64,000 nucleotides of DNA from Kaistella palustris DSM 21579. GTDB taxonomy: Bacteria > Bacteroidota > Bacteroidia > Flavobacteriales > Weeksellaceae. Each line of letters begins with the position of its first letter. Positions within the stretch are counted from its first letter, which is position 1. The position numbers and the translations under genes were made by a program. The DNA lies in contig NZ_AULL01000013.1 in the NCBI RefSeq assembly GCF_000422265.1, positions 310,001 through 374,000 of the forward strand. Direction: 5' to 3'. Positions 9,633 to 18,339 of this stretch are shown in pieces. The notes under the pieces were generated by a model, which was given only the letters and a program-made list of their open reading frames with translations, had not been told where the DNA came from and ran no database searches.

Positions 9633-9654
9633 CCTTTGAGAAAAAAATGTTGTG

Positions 9655-10026
9655 ATGAATTTACCAGAAAATTATATTCCCATTATCATCCAGGCCTTAG
9701 TGGCAGTTGGTTTTGTAGGCGTTTCACTGCTTGGAGCCCATTTTCTGGGACCGCGGCAGGATAAGTCTACGGTAAACAAAAACAAGAACTTTGAGTGTGG
9801 TGTGGAAAGTGAGGGAGATGCGAGAACACCTTTTTCCATCCGTTACTTTCTTACAGCGATCCTCTTTGTGCTTTTTGATATCGAGATTGTATTTTTCTAT
9901 CCCTATGCTGTGAATTTCCGCGAGTTTGGATTGGAGGGATTCCTTGCAGTAGTCACATTCGTGACCATATTTTTCCTCGGTTTCTTATACGTTCTGAAGC
10001 GTGGCGCACTGGACTGGAACAAATAA
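9655..10026 (+). CDS. nuoA: NADH-quinone oxidoreductase subunit A
   Basis: First gene of a complete complex I operon. About 123 residues with three membrane helices and the NuoA hallmarks KNFECGVES, ARTPFSIRYFLTAILFVLFDIEIVFFYP-like region and a final LGFLYVLKRGALDWNK segment. The ATG is preferred to a GTG one codon upstream. NuoA links the membrane arm to the hydrophilic arm near the quinone site. Confidence 0.95.
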   Translation: MNLPENYIPIIIQALVAVGFVGVSLLGAHFLGPRQDKSTVNKNKNFECGVESEGDARTPFSIRYFLTAILFVLFDIEIVFFYPYAVNFREFGLEGFLAVVTFVTIFFLGFLYVLKRGALDWNK

Positions 10027-10060
10027 CCTGTGCCTCAGCTTTTGGAATCTTTTTTAATTA

Positions 10061-10630
10061 ATGTCTAAAACAATGTCAGAAAATAAACCCCTAATCAATA
10101 CAAATGCGCCTTCTCCTCCGGGATTTGAAGGTGAAGGTTTTTTTGCCACCAATCTGAGCAGCATCATAGGAATGGCGCGCTCTTATTCACTTTGGCCACT
10201 TCCATTTGCAACCTCATGTTGCGGCATCGAATTTATGTCGACCATGGCACCGAACTATGACCTTGCACGTTTCGGCAGCGAGCGTATGAGTTTCTCGCCA
10301 CGGCAGGCCGATGTTTTGATGGTCTGCGGAACTATTGCCAAAAAACTCGGTCCGATCCTGAAGGAAGTTTATACACAGATGGCGGAACCGAAATGGGTGA
10401 TCGCTGTAGGTGCCTGCGCATGCAGCGGAGGTATTTTCGATTCGTATTCGGTACTGCAGGGAATTGATAAAATTATTCCTGTTGATGTGTACGTGCCCGG
10501 GTGCCCGCCCCGACCGGAACAGATTCTGGAAGGAATTATGCAGGTCCAGGCGCTGGCTCAGAGCGAAAGCCTGAGAAGAAGACATCTGCCGGAATATAAA
10601 GAATTATTGGAATCTTATAACATCAATTAA
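10061..10630 (+). CDS. nuoB: NADH-quinone oxidoreductase subunit B
   Basis: Carries the terminal [4Fe-4S] cluster N2 that reduces quinone. The ligand motifs are visible: the adjacent cysteines in TSCCGIEFM, the Cys in GACACSGGIFD, and VPGCPPRPEQIL. 189 residues, of normal length. Peripheral arm, cytoplasmic side of the membrane. It lies between nuoA and nuoC in the standard order; nuoC starts 4 bases after the stop. Confidence 0.96.
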   Translation: MSKTMSENKPLINTNAPSPPGFEGEGFFATNLSSIIGMARSYSLWPLPFATSCCGIEFMSTMAPNYDLARFGSERMSFSPRQADVLMVCGTIAKKLGPILKEVYTQMAEPKWVIAVGACACSGGIFDSYSVLQGIDKIIPVDVYVPGCPPRPEQILEGIMQVQALAQSESLRRRHLPEYKELLESYNIN

Positions 10631-10634
10631 TTTT

Positions 10635-11135
10635 ATGGAATTTACCAATAGTTTCGTTCTGGAAGCCATCTCACGAGAATTCCCCGATTCTGTTATCTCC
10701 GCCTCCGAACCTTATGGTACGCTTACGCTGGAGATTAAAAAAGAAGATTTAAAAAAGATCGTACACCACATGAAAGAAAGTTCGCTGGATTTCATACACC
10801 TTACCGACATTTGTGGGATTCACCACCCCGAGATGCCGAAGAAAGAAATCGGTGTGATCTACCATTTACAAAATCTTGTACACAGCCACCGAGTAAGACT
10901 TAAAACCTATATGCCACTGGAAAATGCGGAAGTTGACACACTGACCGACCTTTATGCCGGTGCCAACTGGATGGAAAGGGAAACCTTCGAATTCTACGGT
11001 GTTAAATTTAAAGGTCATCCGGATTTGCGCGTGATTTTAAATGAGCCGGATATTGGGTATCACCCAATGCTGAAACAGTATCCTCTGGAAGACGGAACCC
11101 GTTTGGACAAGGATGATGTGATGTTCGGAAGATAA
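10635..11135 (+). CDS. nuoC: NADH-quinone oxidoreductase subunit C
   Basis: 166 residues, the 30-kDa subunit. Conserved segments are DLYAGANWMERETFEFYGVKF-like (the WxEREx(F/Y)D(M/F)(F/Y)G signature) and FKGHPDLRVILNEPDI. Kept separate from NuoD, unlike the fused NuoCD of E. coli. It scaffolds the peripheral arm and binds no cofactor. Confidence 0.95.
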   Translation: MEFTNSFVLEAISREFPDSVISASEPYGTLTLEIKKEDLKKIVHHMKESSLDFIHLTDICGIHHPEMPKKEIGVIYHLQNLVHSHRVRLKTYMPLENAEVDTLTDLYAGANWMERETFEFYGVKFKGHPDLRVILNEPDIGYHPMLKQYPLEDGTRLDKDDVMFGR

Positions 11136-11162
11136 TATCCGCCGCTTAATGCTATTATAATT

Positions 11163-12386
11163 ATGAAAGACCAGGAACTCTCCAATATACTTAACCAAAA
11201 CGAATCGAAGGAACATATCGACGGGCAGTTATATACGCTGAACCTCGGTCCTACACACCCTGCGACACACGGAATCTTCCAGAACATCCTTACAATGGAT
11301 GGTGAAAGGATCCTTCATTCCGAGCAGACTGTAGGTTATATCCACCGCGCTTTCGAAAAGATTTCTGAAAGAAGAAACTTCACCCAGATCACCACATTAA
11401 CCGACCGTATGAACTACTGTTCAGCACCGATCAATAACCTGGGCTGGCATATGACTGTGGAACAACTTCTAGGCGTAAAAGTTCCAAAACGCGTAGATTA
11501 TATGCGTGTTATTATGATGGAACTCGCCAGAATTGCCGACCATATTGTGTGTAATGCAGTTATAGGTGTTGATACGGGCGCCTTAACAGGTTTTACCTAT
11601 CTCTTCCAGGATCGGGAACGCATTTATGATATGTACGAAGAAGTTTGTGGAGGCAGGCTCACGACCAACATGGGGCGAATCGGAGGTTTCGAAAGAGATT
11701 TCAGTGAGCGTTTCCATGAACTGCTGCCTGAATTTCTGAAAGGATTCCCGGCCAGACTGCAGGAATTTGCTGACCTTCTCGAAAGAAACAGGATTTTCAT
11801 GGACCGGACAATCGGTGCAGGAGCCATTTCTGCAGAACGTGCACTGTCTTACAGTTTTACCGGCCCAAACCTTCGGGCGGCAGGTGTAGATTATGACGTG
11901 CGTGTGGCACATCCCTACTCTCCCTATGAAGATTTTGATTTTAAAATCCCGGTTGGAACAGCAGGTGATACTTACGACAGATTCATGGTTCGCCAGCACG
12001 AAATGTGGGAAAGTCTGAAAATCATTGAGCAGGCCTATAACAACTTGCCATCCGGCCCTTTCCATGCTGATGTGCCGGAATATTATCTGCCCGAAAAAGC
12101 CGATGTATACACCAAAATGGAAGCGCTCATCTACCATTTCAAGATAGTAATGGCCGAAACTGAAGTTCCAAAAGGCGAAGTATATCACGCCGTAGAAGGT
12201 GGTAATGGCGAGTTAGGATTTTATCTCGTGAGCGATGGCGGGCGAACACCGTACCGTCTCCACTTCAGACGGCCTTGTTTTATTTATTATCAGGCATTCC
12301 CGGAAATGATTACGGGCTCTGTGATTTCCGATGCGGTAGTCACCTTAAGCAGTTTAAACGTAATCGCAGGCGAACTGGACGCGTAA
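11163..12386 (+). CDS. nuoD: NADH-quinone oxidoreductase subunit D
   Basis: 407 residues, the 49-kDa subunit forming the quinone pocket with NuoB. GPTHPATHG near residues 30-38 supplies the quinone-binding His. GGNGELGFYLVSDGG and the C-terminal DAVVTLSSLNVIAGELDA are typical. The family descends from [NiFe] hydrogenase large subunits, but the metal-binding Cys are absent as expected. A palindrome overlaps its stop codon. Confidence 0.96.
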   Translation: MKDQELSNILNQNESKEHIDGQLYTLNLGPTHPATHGIFQNILTMDGERILHSEQTVGYIHRAFEKISERRNFTQITTLTDRMNYCSAPINNLGWHMTVEQLLGVKVPKRVDYMRVIMMELARIADHIVCNAVIGVDTGALTGFTYLFQDRERIYDMYEEVCGGRLTTNMGRIGGFERDFSERFHELLPEFLKGFPARLQEFADLLERNRIFMDRTIGAGAISAERALSYSFTGPNLRAAGVDYDVRVAHPYSPYEDFDFKIPVGTAGDTYDRFMVRQHEMWESLKIIEQAYNNLPSGPFHADVPEYYLPEKADVYTKMEALIYHFKIVMAETEVPKGEVYHAVEGGNGELGFYLVSDGGRTPYRLHFRRPCFIYYQAFPEMITGSVISDAVVTLSSLNVIAGELDA

Positions 12387-12406
12387 ATTTGTACCCGGTA
12401 CAAATT
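12386..12406. repeat. 21-bp palindrome overlapping the nuoD stop
   Basis: AATTTGTACC and GGTACAAATT form a perfect 10-bp inverted repeat around a single C. It begins on the last base of the nuoD stop codon. There is no T-run, so it is not a plain terminator. Function unknown. Confidence 0.6.
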
Positions 12407-12438
12407 AAGTTGTATAAATATTAAAATTAAAAAGTGCC

Positions 12439-12459
12439 TTGTACATTGTACATTGTACA
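12439..12459. repeat. heptamer tandem repeat (TTGTACA x3)
   Basis: Three perfect copies of TTGTACA lie in the nuoD-nuoE gap, followed by a degenerate copy. Related ATGTACA heptamers occur again in front of the tolC-like gene. Confidence 0.75.
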
Positions 12460-12475
12460 CTTCACACGATAAGAA

Positions 12476-12985
12476 ATGAGTGAAACAATAGCTTTTCGAC
12501 CTGAAACTTTAGAACAGGTTCAAAAAATAATCGCAAGATATCCCGAGGGCAGACAAAAATCAGCTTTGATTCCGGTACTGCATTTGGCACAGAAAGAATT
12601 CGGCGGCTGGCTTGCCGTTCCTGTTATGGATTATGTGGCCGAAATATTGAGTATCAGACCCATAGAAGTGTACGAGGTTGCTACTTTCTATACCATGTTC
12701 AACATGAAACCCGTGGGAAAATACGTGTTGGAAGTTTGCAAAACGGGACCATGTATGCTTAATGGCAGCGATGACATCATTAATCATATTAAAGAAACGC
12801 TGAATATTCAGAATGGCGAAACAACACCCGACGGCCTCTTCACCCTGAAAACAGCAGAATGCCTGGGAGCCTGCGGATATGCACCGATGATGCAGCTGGG
12901 CAAATTCTATCATGAACATTTAACAAAAGAAAAAGTAGACGAGATCCTGGAACTTTGCAGACAGGGTCAGCTTGCTTTGGATTAA
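12476..12985 (+). CDS. nuoE: NADH-quinone oxidoreductase subunit E
   Basis: 169 residues, the 24-kDa thioredoxin-like subunit with [2Fe-2S] cluster N1a. Ligands are the Cys pair in VCKTGPCML and the pair in ECLGACGYAP. YEVATFYTMF is strongly conserved in the family. It partners NuoF in the NADH dehydrogenase module. nuoF starts 15 bases downstream. Confidence 0.95.
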   Translation: MSETIAFRPETLEQVQKIIARYPEGRQKSALIPVLHLAQKEFGGWLAVPVMDYVAEILSIRPIEVYEVATFYTMFNMKPVGKYVLEVCKTGPCMLNGSDDIINHIKETLNIQNGETTPDGLFTLKTAECLGACGYAPMMQLGKFYHEHLTKEKVDEILELCRQGQLALD

Positions 12986-13000
12986 ATTCTAAGAACTAAA

Positions 13001-14350
13001 ATGAGTAAAAAGCTTTTACTTAAAGACGCACATATCGAAGGAATTCGAACATACGACGTATACCGCAGACAGGGCGGTTACGAAGCTGTGGAAAAAGCAC
13101 TGAAAATGACACCGCAGGAAGTGGTGGAAGAAGTGAAGACTTCCGGCCTCCGCGGTCGTGGTGGTGCGGGTTTCCCAACAGGACTAAAGTGGAGTTTTCT
13201 TGCCAAGCCGGAAGGAATCCCGAGCTACCTGGTCGTTAATGCCGACGAATCCGAACCTGGAACTTTCAAGGACCGCTATCTTATGGAGTTCATTCCGCAC
13301 CTTCTAATCGAGGGTATGATCATTTCCTCTTTTGCGCTGAACTCGAAAACGGCTTATATCTACATTCGTGGCGAATATTCCTGGATTCCTGATATTTTGG
13401 AACGCGCGATCGATGAGGCGAAAGCTGCCGGATTTCTGGGGAAAAATATACTCGGCACCGGATACGATCTCGAAATCTATGTACATCGCGGTGCGGGAGC
13501 TTATATCTGTGGCGAAGAAACAGCGCTGCTGGAATCTCTGGAAGGTAAACGGGGCAACCCCCGTTTGAAACCGCCTTTCCCGGCAGTTAAAGGACTCTGG
13601 GAATCACCCACAGTGGTGAATAATGTGGAGACAATTGCAGCGGTGGTACCGATCATCAATATGACGGGAGCAGAATATGCAAAGATCGGCGTCGGGAAAT
13701 CCACAGGAACTAAACTGATTTCTGCCTGCGGAAACATCAATAAACCCGGAGTTTACGAGATCGACATGACCATTACCGTAGAAGAATTTATTTATTCTGA
13801 TGAATATTGTGGTGGCATCCCGAACGGTAAAAGACTGAAAGCCTGTATACCCGGCGGTAGTTCCGTGCCGATCGTGCCGGCGAATTTACTTCTTAGGACG
13901 CTTAATGGCGAACCACGCTATATGAATTACGAATCTCTTGCAGACGGCGGCTTCATAAGCGGAACCATGATGGGTTCCGGTGGATTTATTGTTTTAGATG
14001 AAGACCAGTGCGTTGTAAAGCACACCCTAACATTAGCGCATTTTTATATGCACGAAAGTTGTGGCCAGTGTACGCCTTGCCGCGAAGGAACCGGCTGGAT
14101 GTGGCGGATCCTTACCAAAATTGAAAACGGTACAGGTACAATGGCCGACATCGATCTGCTTTGGGATGTACAGCGAAAAATCGAAGGAAATACAATCTGT
14201 CCGCTTGGTGACGCCGCTGCCTGGCCGGTTGCTGCTGCGATCCGTCATTTCCGCGATGAGTTCGAATGGCATATCGACAATCCGGAAGCACAGGTTAGAA
14301 ATTACGGTTTGGCAAATTACGCAGACCCAATTCCGGTGCCGGCAGTTTAA
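13001..14350 (+). CDS. nuoF: NADH-quinone oxidoreductase subunit F
   Basis: 449 residues, the 51-kDa subunit that binds NADH and FMN. GRGGAGFPTGLKW (from about residue 51) and the GAGAYICGEETALLESLEG region form the flavin and NADH sites. Cluster N3 ligands are in ESCGQCTPCREGTGWM and the Cys of TICPLGDAAAWP. All expected features are present. The following gene is not nuoG but a predicted outer-membrane protein. Confidence 0.96.
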   Translation: MSKKLLLKDAHIEGIRTYDVYRRQGGYEAVEKALKMTPQEVVEEVKTSGLRGRGGAGFPTGLKWSFLAKPEGIPSYLVVNADESEPGTFKDRYLMEFIPHLLIEGMIISSFALNSKTAYIYIRGEYSWIPDILERAIDEAKAAGFLGKNILGTGYDLEIYVHRGAGAYICGEETALLESLEGKRGNPRLKPPFPAVKGLWESPTVVNNVETIAAVVPIINMTGAEYAKIGVGKSTGTKLISACGNINKPGVYEIDMTITVEEFIYSDEYCGGIPNGKRLKACIPGGSSVPIVPANLLLRTLNGEPRYMNYESLADGGFISGTMMGSGGFIVLDEDQCVVKHTLTLAHFYMHESCGQCTPCREGTGWMWRILTKIENGTGTMADIDLLWDVQRKIEGNTICPLGDAAAWPVAAAIRHFRDEFEWHIDNPEAQVRNYGLANYADPIPVPAV

Positions 14351-14410
14351 GAATTAAACAGTTATAAACGTAAGTTTAAATGATAGGAAACGCTTAAGCG
14401 TTAAGTATAA

Positions 14411-15277
14411 ATGAAGAAGTTCTTTCAAATTTTTGTGTTCCTGTTTACAGGTTTAATGATCACTCAGGCGCAGGACCTAAATGCCGACAGAAATGCCGCT
14501 AACCTGGTCGAACAATCGTCGGGAAAAGTGATGCCTTTGTCAAAAAAAGGACAGATGTTTGTTTTTTTTGGATGGAACAGAGGAGCGTTCAGCAAATCGG
14601 ATATCCATTTTAAAGGTAACGGTTATGACTTTCAGCTGGACAATGTAATTGCACACGACAGACCTACGCCTTTTGGAATTGTGTATTTTGATCCGGCCTG
14701 GTTTACTGTAGCGCAGTACGATGTAAGGATCGGTTACTTTTTAAAGGATGATCTGGCGATAGTCCTGGGGATCGACCACATGAAATATGTAATGGATCAG
14801 GATCAAACCGTGGGTTTTTCGGGAAATATCAGCGATCCACAATACGCTGCTTATGTACAGAACGGGCAGGTGAATCTGGCAGATGAGAACTTTCTCACGT
14901 ACGAGCACACCGACGGGTTGAATTATGAAAATATAGGTTTGGAAAAATATCAAAACCTGATGACCAGAAAAAACATTGATCTTATCTGGTCTTATGGCGG
15001 CGGAATCGGCGTGATGTTTCCGAAAAGTAATGTAAAATTGTTTGGAAACGAAAGAAGTGACCGTTTTCACGTTGCCGGAATGGGAACCGATTTAAGAACA
15101 AGTTTGAATTTGGTTTTTTGGAATCACTTTATGGCAAGACTTGAGGCAAAAGCAGGTTACATCAATATGTGGGATATTAAAACGACCTTAAATAACAGAC
15201 CGGATAAGGCAAGTCAGGACTTTATGTTCGGTCAGGTGCTTGTAGGTGTTGGTTATACCTTTAATACGAAGAAATAA
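14411..15277 (+). CDS. predicted outer-membrane beta-barrel protein inserted in the nuo operon
   Basis: Not a complex I subunit. 288 residues with a signal peptide (MKKFFQIFVFLFTG, cleavage near MITQAQ), then alternating polar/hydrophobic strands such as MFVFFGWNRGAF, YDVRIGYFLKDDLAIVLG and ARLEAKAGYINMW, ending in GVGYTFNTKK, consistent with a small outer-membrane barrel. It is in the same orientation as nuo, 60 bases after nuoF and about 100 before nuoG, with no terminator between. The function is unknown and a link to respiration cannot be deduced. Confidence 0.8.
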   Translation: MKKFFQIFVFLFTGLMITQAQDLNADRNAANLVEQSSGKVMPLSKKGQMFVFFGWNRGAFSKSDIHFKGNGYDFQLDNVIAHDRPTPFGIVYFDPAWFTVAQYDVRIGYFLKDDLAIVLGIDHMKYVMDQDQTVGFSGNISDPQYAAYVQNGQVNLADENFLTYEHTDGLNYENIGLEKYQNLMTRKNIDLIWSYGGGIGVMFPKSNVKLFGNERSDRFHVAGMGTDLRTSLNLVFWNHFMARLEAKAGYINMWDIKTTLNNRPDKASQDFMFGQVLVGVGYTFNTKK

Positions 15278-15347
15278 GAAAAGTAATCTTTTAGATTATT
15301 AAAAATGAATAGCGTTGATAAGATTTTTAGCAGTAGAGTTTTTATTT

Positions 15348-15375
15348 AAAATCTATAACCTAAAATCTAAAATCT
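15348..15375. repeat. heptamer tandem repeat (AAAATCT)
   Basis: Four 7-bp units: AAAATCT, ATAACCT, AAAATCT, AAAATCT, ending 6 bases before the nuoG start codon. Confidence 0.65.
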
Positions 15376-15381
15376 TTAAAA

Positions 15382-16419
15382 ATGAGCGAAGAAGTTAAAA
15401 AATTCAAGATAACAATCGACGGGCAGACCACCGAAGTGGCGCCCGGAACTTCTATCCTGGAAGCTGCCAGACAAATTGGCGGCCCATCTGTACCGCCGGC
15501 AATGTGCTATTACAAACCGCTGGAATCCAGTGGCGGAAGATGCAGAACCTGTTTGGTAGAAGTTTCAAAAGGTTCAGATGCCGATACACGACCGATGCCC
15601 AAATTGGTAGCGAGTTGCAGAACCAGTGTGATGGACGGAATGGAAGTTAAAAACCTGACTTCCGAAAAAACCCAGGAAGCCAGGAAAGCGGTGACCGAAT
15701 TCCTGCTGATCAACCATCCGTTGGATTGTCCGATCTGTGATCAGGCCGGTGAATGTCATTTGCAGGATCTGGGTTATTTACATGGTCTGGAAGGAACCCG
15801 AACCGAGTTTGAAAGAAGAACTTTTGAGCCGGAAGATATAGGTCCGTATATAAAACTGCACATGACGAGATGCATTCTGTGTGCAAGATGCGTTCTGGCC
15901 GCTAATCAGCTGACAGAGGGCCGCGAGCACGGAATTCTTTTCAGAGGTGAACGCGCAGAAATTTCTACGTATTTGAACAAAGCGCTGGAAAATGATTTTA
16001 TTGGAAACGTGATTGATGTGTGTCCGGTTGGTGCTCTAACAGACAGAACTTCAAGATTTGCAAGCAGAGTCTGGTTTACCAAGCCTACAAATGCAACATG
16101 CAAATGTGAGAAATGCTCCGGAAAAGCTGTACTTTGGATGAAAGGTGAGGAAATAGTACGTGTAACCGCAAGAAAAGATCAGTACGATGAGATCGAAGAC
16201 TGGATTTGTAACGAGTGCCGTTTCCACCGGAAAGATGTAAAACTTTGGAATATCGAAGGACCGCGGCATATTGACCGCCACTCGGTGATCTCGCTGAATC
16301 ATTATGAAAAGCCTGAAAATATGGTGAGTATACTCGACAATCCAGACGCTAAAGAACTGAGTCCTAAGGATGAAGTAGAATCCGCTATAAAAATTGACAC
16401 TAATTTCAGATTAATGTAA
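15382..16419 (+). CDS. nuoG: NADH-quinone oxidoreductase subunit G, short form
   Basis: 345 residues against roughly 700-900 in the classical subunit; the large molybdopterin-oxidoreductase-like C-terminal domain is absent. The N-terminal electron-transfer part is intact. [2Fe-2S] N1b uses Cys42, 54, 57 and 79; the His-ligated cluster N5 uses His112, Cys116, 119 and 125; N4 uses Cys164, 167, 170 and 214. A further Cys set (240, 242, 245 and 276, 279) sits where cluster N7 is found, but its spacing CxCxxC...CxxC is unusual. The frame ends in a normal stop with no trace of a continuing domain, so it is a short form, not a broken gene. Confidence 0.92.
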   Translation: MSEEVKKFKITIDGQTTEVAPGTSILEAARQIGGPSVPPAMCYYKPLESSGGRCRTCLVEVSKGSDADTRPMPKLVASCRTSVMDGMEVKNLTSEKTQEARKAVTEFLLINHPLDCPICDQAGECHLQDLGYLHGLEGTRTEFERRTFEPEDIGPYIKLHMTRCILCARCVLAANQLTEGREHGILFRGERAEISTYLNKALENDFIGNVIDVCPVGALTDRTSRFASRVWFTKPTNATCKCEKCSGKAVLWMKGEEIVRVTARKDQYDEIEDWICNECRFHRKDVKLWNIEGPRHIDRHSVISLNHYEKPENMVSILDNPDAKELSPKDEVESAIKIDTNFRLM

Positions 16420-16450
16420 CGCTGGAGCAGCGTAAATCTTTACAATAAAA

Positions 16451-17524
16451 ATGGAACCATTAACATTTAAAATTATCCTCGTACTGTCCCTGTTCCTGCT
16501 GGCACTTACCGTAGCCGCGTATTCTACGTGGGCAGAAAGAAAAGTGGCAGCGATCATGCAGGACAGAGTCGGGCCAAACCGAACAGGACCACTTGGCATC
16601 CTGCAACCATTAGCTGACGGTGGAAAGTTTTTCTTCAAAGAAGATTTTACACCGGCCAATGCTGAGAAATTTCTCTTCATCATCGGACCTTCATTGGTGA
16701 TGTTCATTTCACTTATTACGGGAGCAGTAATCCCGTGGGGAAAAACACTGAACATCGGCGGTACCTCATTTGATCTGCAGGTGGCCAACATCGATATCGG
16801 TGTGCTGTATCTTGTAGGAATGGTTTCCATCGGTGTATATGGAATTATGCTCGGTGGCTGGGCTTCCAACAACAAGTTCTCGCTGATCGGTGCAATCCGG
16901 GCAAGTTCGCAGATGATCTCCTATGAACTTGCGATGGGCCTTGCAATTATTTCGATCATTATGATGGCGGGATCGCTTGACCTGAAACTGATCGTTGAGC
17001 AGCAGACACACGGTAAAATCTGGGGGATCATTCCGGAAGTATCGGGCTTAAACTGGAATATCTTTTATCAGCCACTGGCGTTTCTGATATTCTTTGTTGC
17101 TGCCCTGGCAGAATGTAACAGAGCGCCATTTGATCTGGCGGAATGTGAAAATGAACTTGTAAACGGTTATCACACCGAATATTCCTCCATGAAGCTTGGC
17201 TTGTATATGTTTGGTGAGTACGTAAATATGTTTATTTCAAATGCGCTGATCGTGGTATTATTCTTCGGTGGATATAATTATCCCGGAATCGACTGGGTTA
17301 CGCAGCACTGGGGAGAAAACGCGGCGGGAATTCTTTCTGTAGTCTCGTTCCTTGCAAAATCTTTCTTCGGCATATTTGTATTCATGTGGATCCGATGGAC
17401 TTTGCCAAGATTCCGTTATGATCAGCTGATGCACCTGGGCTGGAAAAAGCTTCTTCCGCTTGCGCTGGTAAATCTTTTGGCAACGGGTGCGGTGATTTTG
17501 GCATTTGAACATTTTACAAGATAG
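16451..17524 (+). CDS. nuoH: NADH-quinone oxidoreductase subunit H
   Basis: 357 residues, the ND1-like membrane subunit that forms the quinone entry channel. WAERKVAAIMQDRVGPNR (cytoplasmic loop 1) and AECNRAPFDLAECENELV (loop 3, acidic) are hallmark segments. About eight or nine hydrophobic helices. Followed by an unusually long gap to nuoI that holds a repeat element. Confidence 0.96.
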   Translation: MEPLTFKIILVLSLFLLALTVAAYSTWAERKVAAIMQDRVGPNRTGPLGILQPLADGGKFFFKEDFTPANAEKFLFIIGPSLVMFISLITGAVIPWGKTLNIGGTSFDLQVANIDIGVLYLVGMVSIGVYGIMLGGWASNNKFSLIGAIRASSQMISYELAMGLAIISIIMMAGSLDLKLIVEQQTHGKIWGIIPEVSGLNWNIFYQPLAFLIFFVAALAECNRAPFDLAECENELVNGYHTEYSSMKLGLYMFGEYVNMFISNALIVVLFFGGYNYPGIDWVTQHWGENAAGILSVVSFLAKSFFGIFVFMWIRWTLPRFRYDQLMHLGWKKLLPLALVNLLATGAVILAFEHFTR

Positions 17525-17572
17525 CAGGCTAAGAACCGGAAACTTAAGTTCGGGATAGCGGGAAATGAACTT

Positions 17573-17680
17573 ATAGCCCTGATTGAACCGGTATCCCCGG
17601 GCCCGAAATTCGGGATCGGGATAAAGGTGAAAGCAGGTACAGATTTGAAAGACAGCGACACCTGTGTTGCTCCTAAAAAA
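17573..17680 (+). ncRNA. structured intergenic element, AGCCC-GA-TTGAAC-GG family (possibly Flavo-1-like)
   Basis: In the nuoH-nuoI gap. It starts AGCCCTGATTGAACCGG and contains TATCCC pairing with GGGATA around an inner hairpin CCCGAA-A-TTCGGG. Then comes GGTGAAAGCAGG, and a second stem CAGGT/ACCTG before GTTGCTCC. Sequences of this pattern recur between genes in Flavobacteriia and recall the Flavo-1 RNA motif from memory, not verified. A second copy lies on the opposite strand near base 30,400. It could be RNA or a DNA-level repeat. Confidence 0.5.
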
Positions 17681-17781
17681 TATAAAATATATTTCTGAAT
17701 ACGGAATATTTAAACTGAAACTGGCTTAAGACCGGCAGAATCTAATAACCGTTTTTCTGAATAAAAAGATAAAGAAAGCAG

Positions 17782-18339
17782 ATGAAATTAACTAACAGAT
17801 CAAAAGTGGTCTCCGACAAAGAAATGACTTTCGGTGAGCGTATTTACATTCCGGCGATTTTGAAGGGGATGAAAATTACGATCTCGCACGCGGCAAAGTC
17901 TGTTTTTGGCAACGGTGTAGCCACGATCCAATATCCGGAAGTAGTGCGGCCCCGTGTAAAAATATGGCGAGGCCAGCATGTATTGAAACTCGATAACGAG
18001 GGACGTGAGCGATGCACCGCCTGCGGACTCTGTGCGGTAGCCTGCCCGGCAGAAGCAATTACCATGACCGCCGGTGAGCGCACCAGGGAAGAACGCGACC
18101 TGTACCGTGAAGAAAAATATGCAAAAGTATACGAAATCAATATGTTGCGCTGCATTTTCTGCGGGATGTGCGAGGAGGCCTGCCCGAAATCAGCGATTTA
18201 CCTGACCGACAGACTTGTAAATGTGGAGGAAAACCGCGGCAGTTTTATCTATGGTAAAGACAAACTCGTGGAAAAAATAAACGAGCGGATTGATGTTTCT
18301 GAGAGACAGAGCGAACTGCAGAAAAAAATGATGAAATAA
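17782..18339 (+). CDS. nuoI: NADH-quinone oxidoreductase subunit I
   Basis: 185 residues, the TYKY-like subunit with two [4Fe-4S] clusters (N6a and N6b), seen as CTACGLCAVACPAEAI and CIFCGMCEEACPKSAI. The C-terminus is Lys- and Glu-rich. Peripheral arm, next to NuoB. The stop codon directly abuts the nuoJ ATG. Confidence 0.96.
   Translation: MKLTNRSKVVSDKEMTFGERIYIPAILKGMKITISHAAKSVFGNGVATIQYPEVVRPRVKIWRGQHVLKLDNEGRERCTACGLCAVACPAEAITMTAGERTREERDLYREEKYAKVYEINMLRCIFCGMCEEACPKSAIYLTDRLVNVEENRGSFIYGKDKLVEKINERIDVSERQSELQKKMMK

Noticed and set aside
15382-16419. nuoG as a truncated or frameshifted gene
   Set aside because: The gene ends normally, nuoH follows within about 30 bases, and no remnant of the missing domain is seen; a natural short form is more likely.
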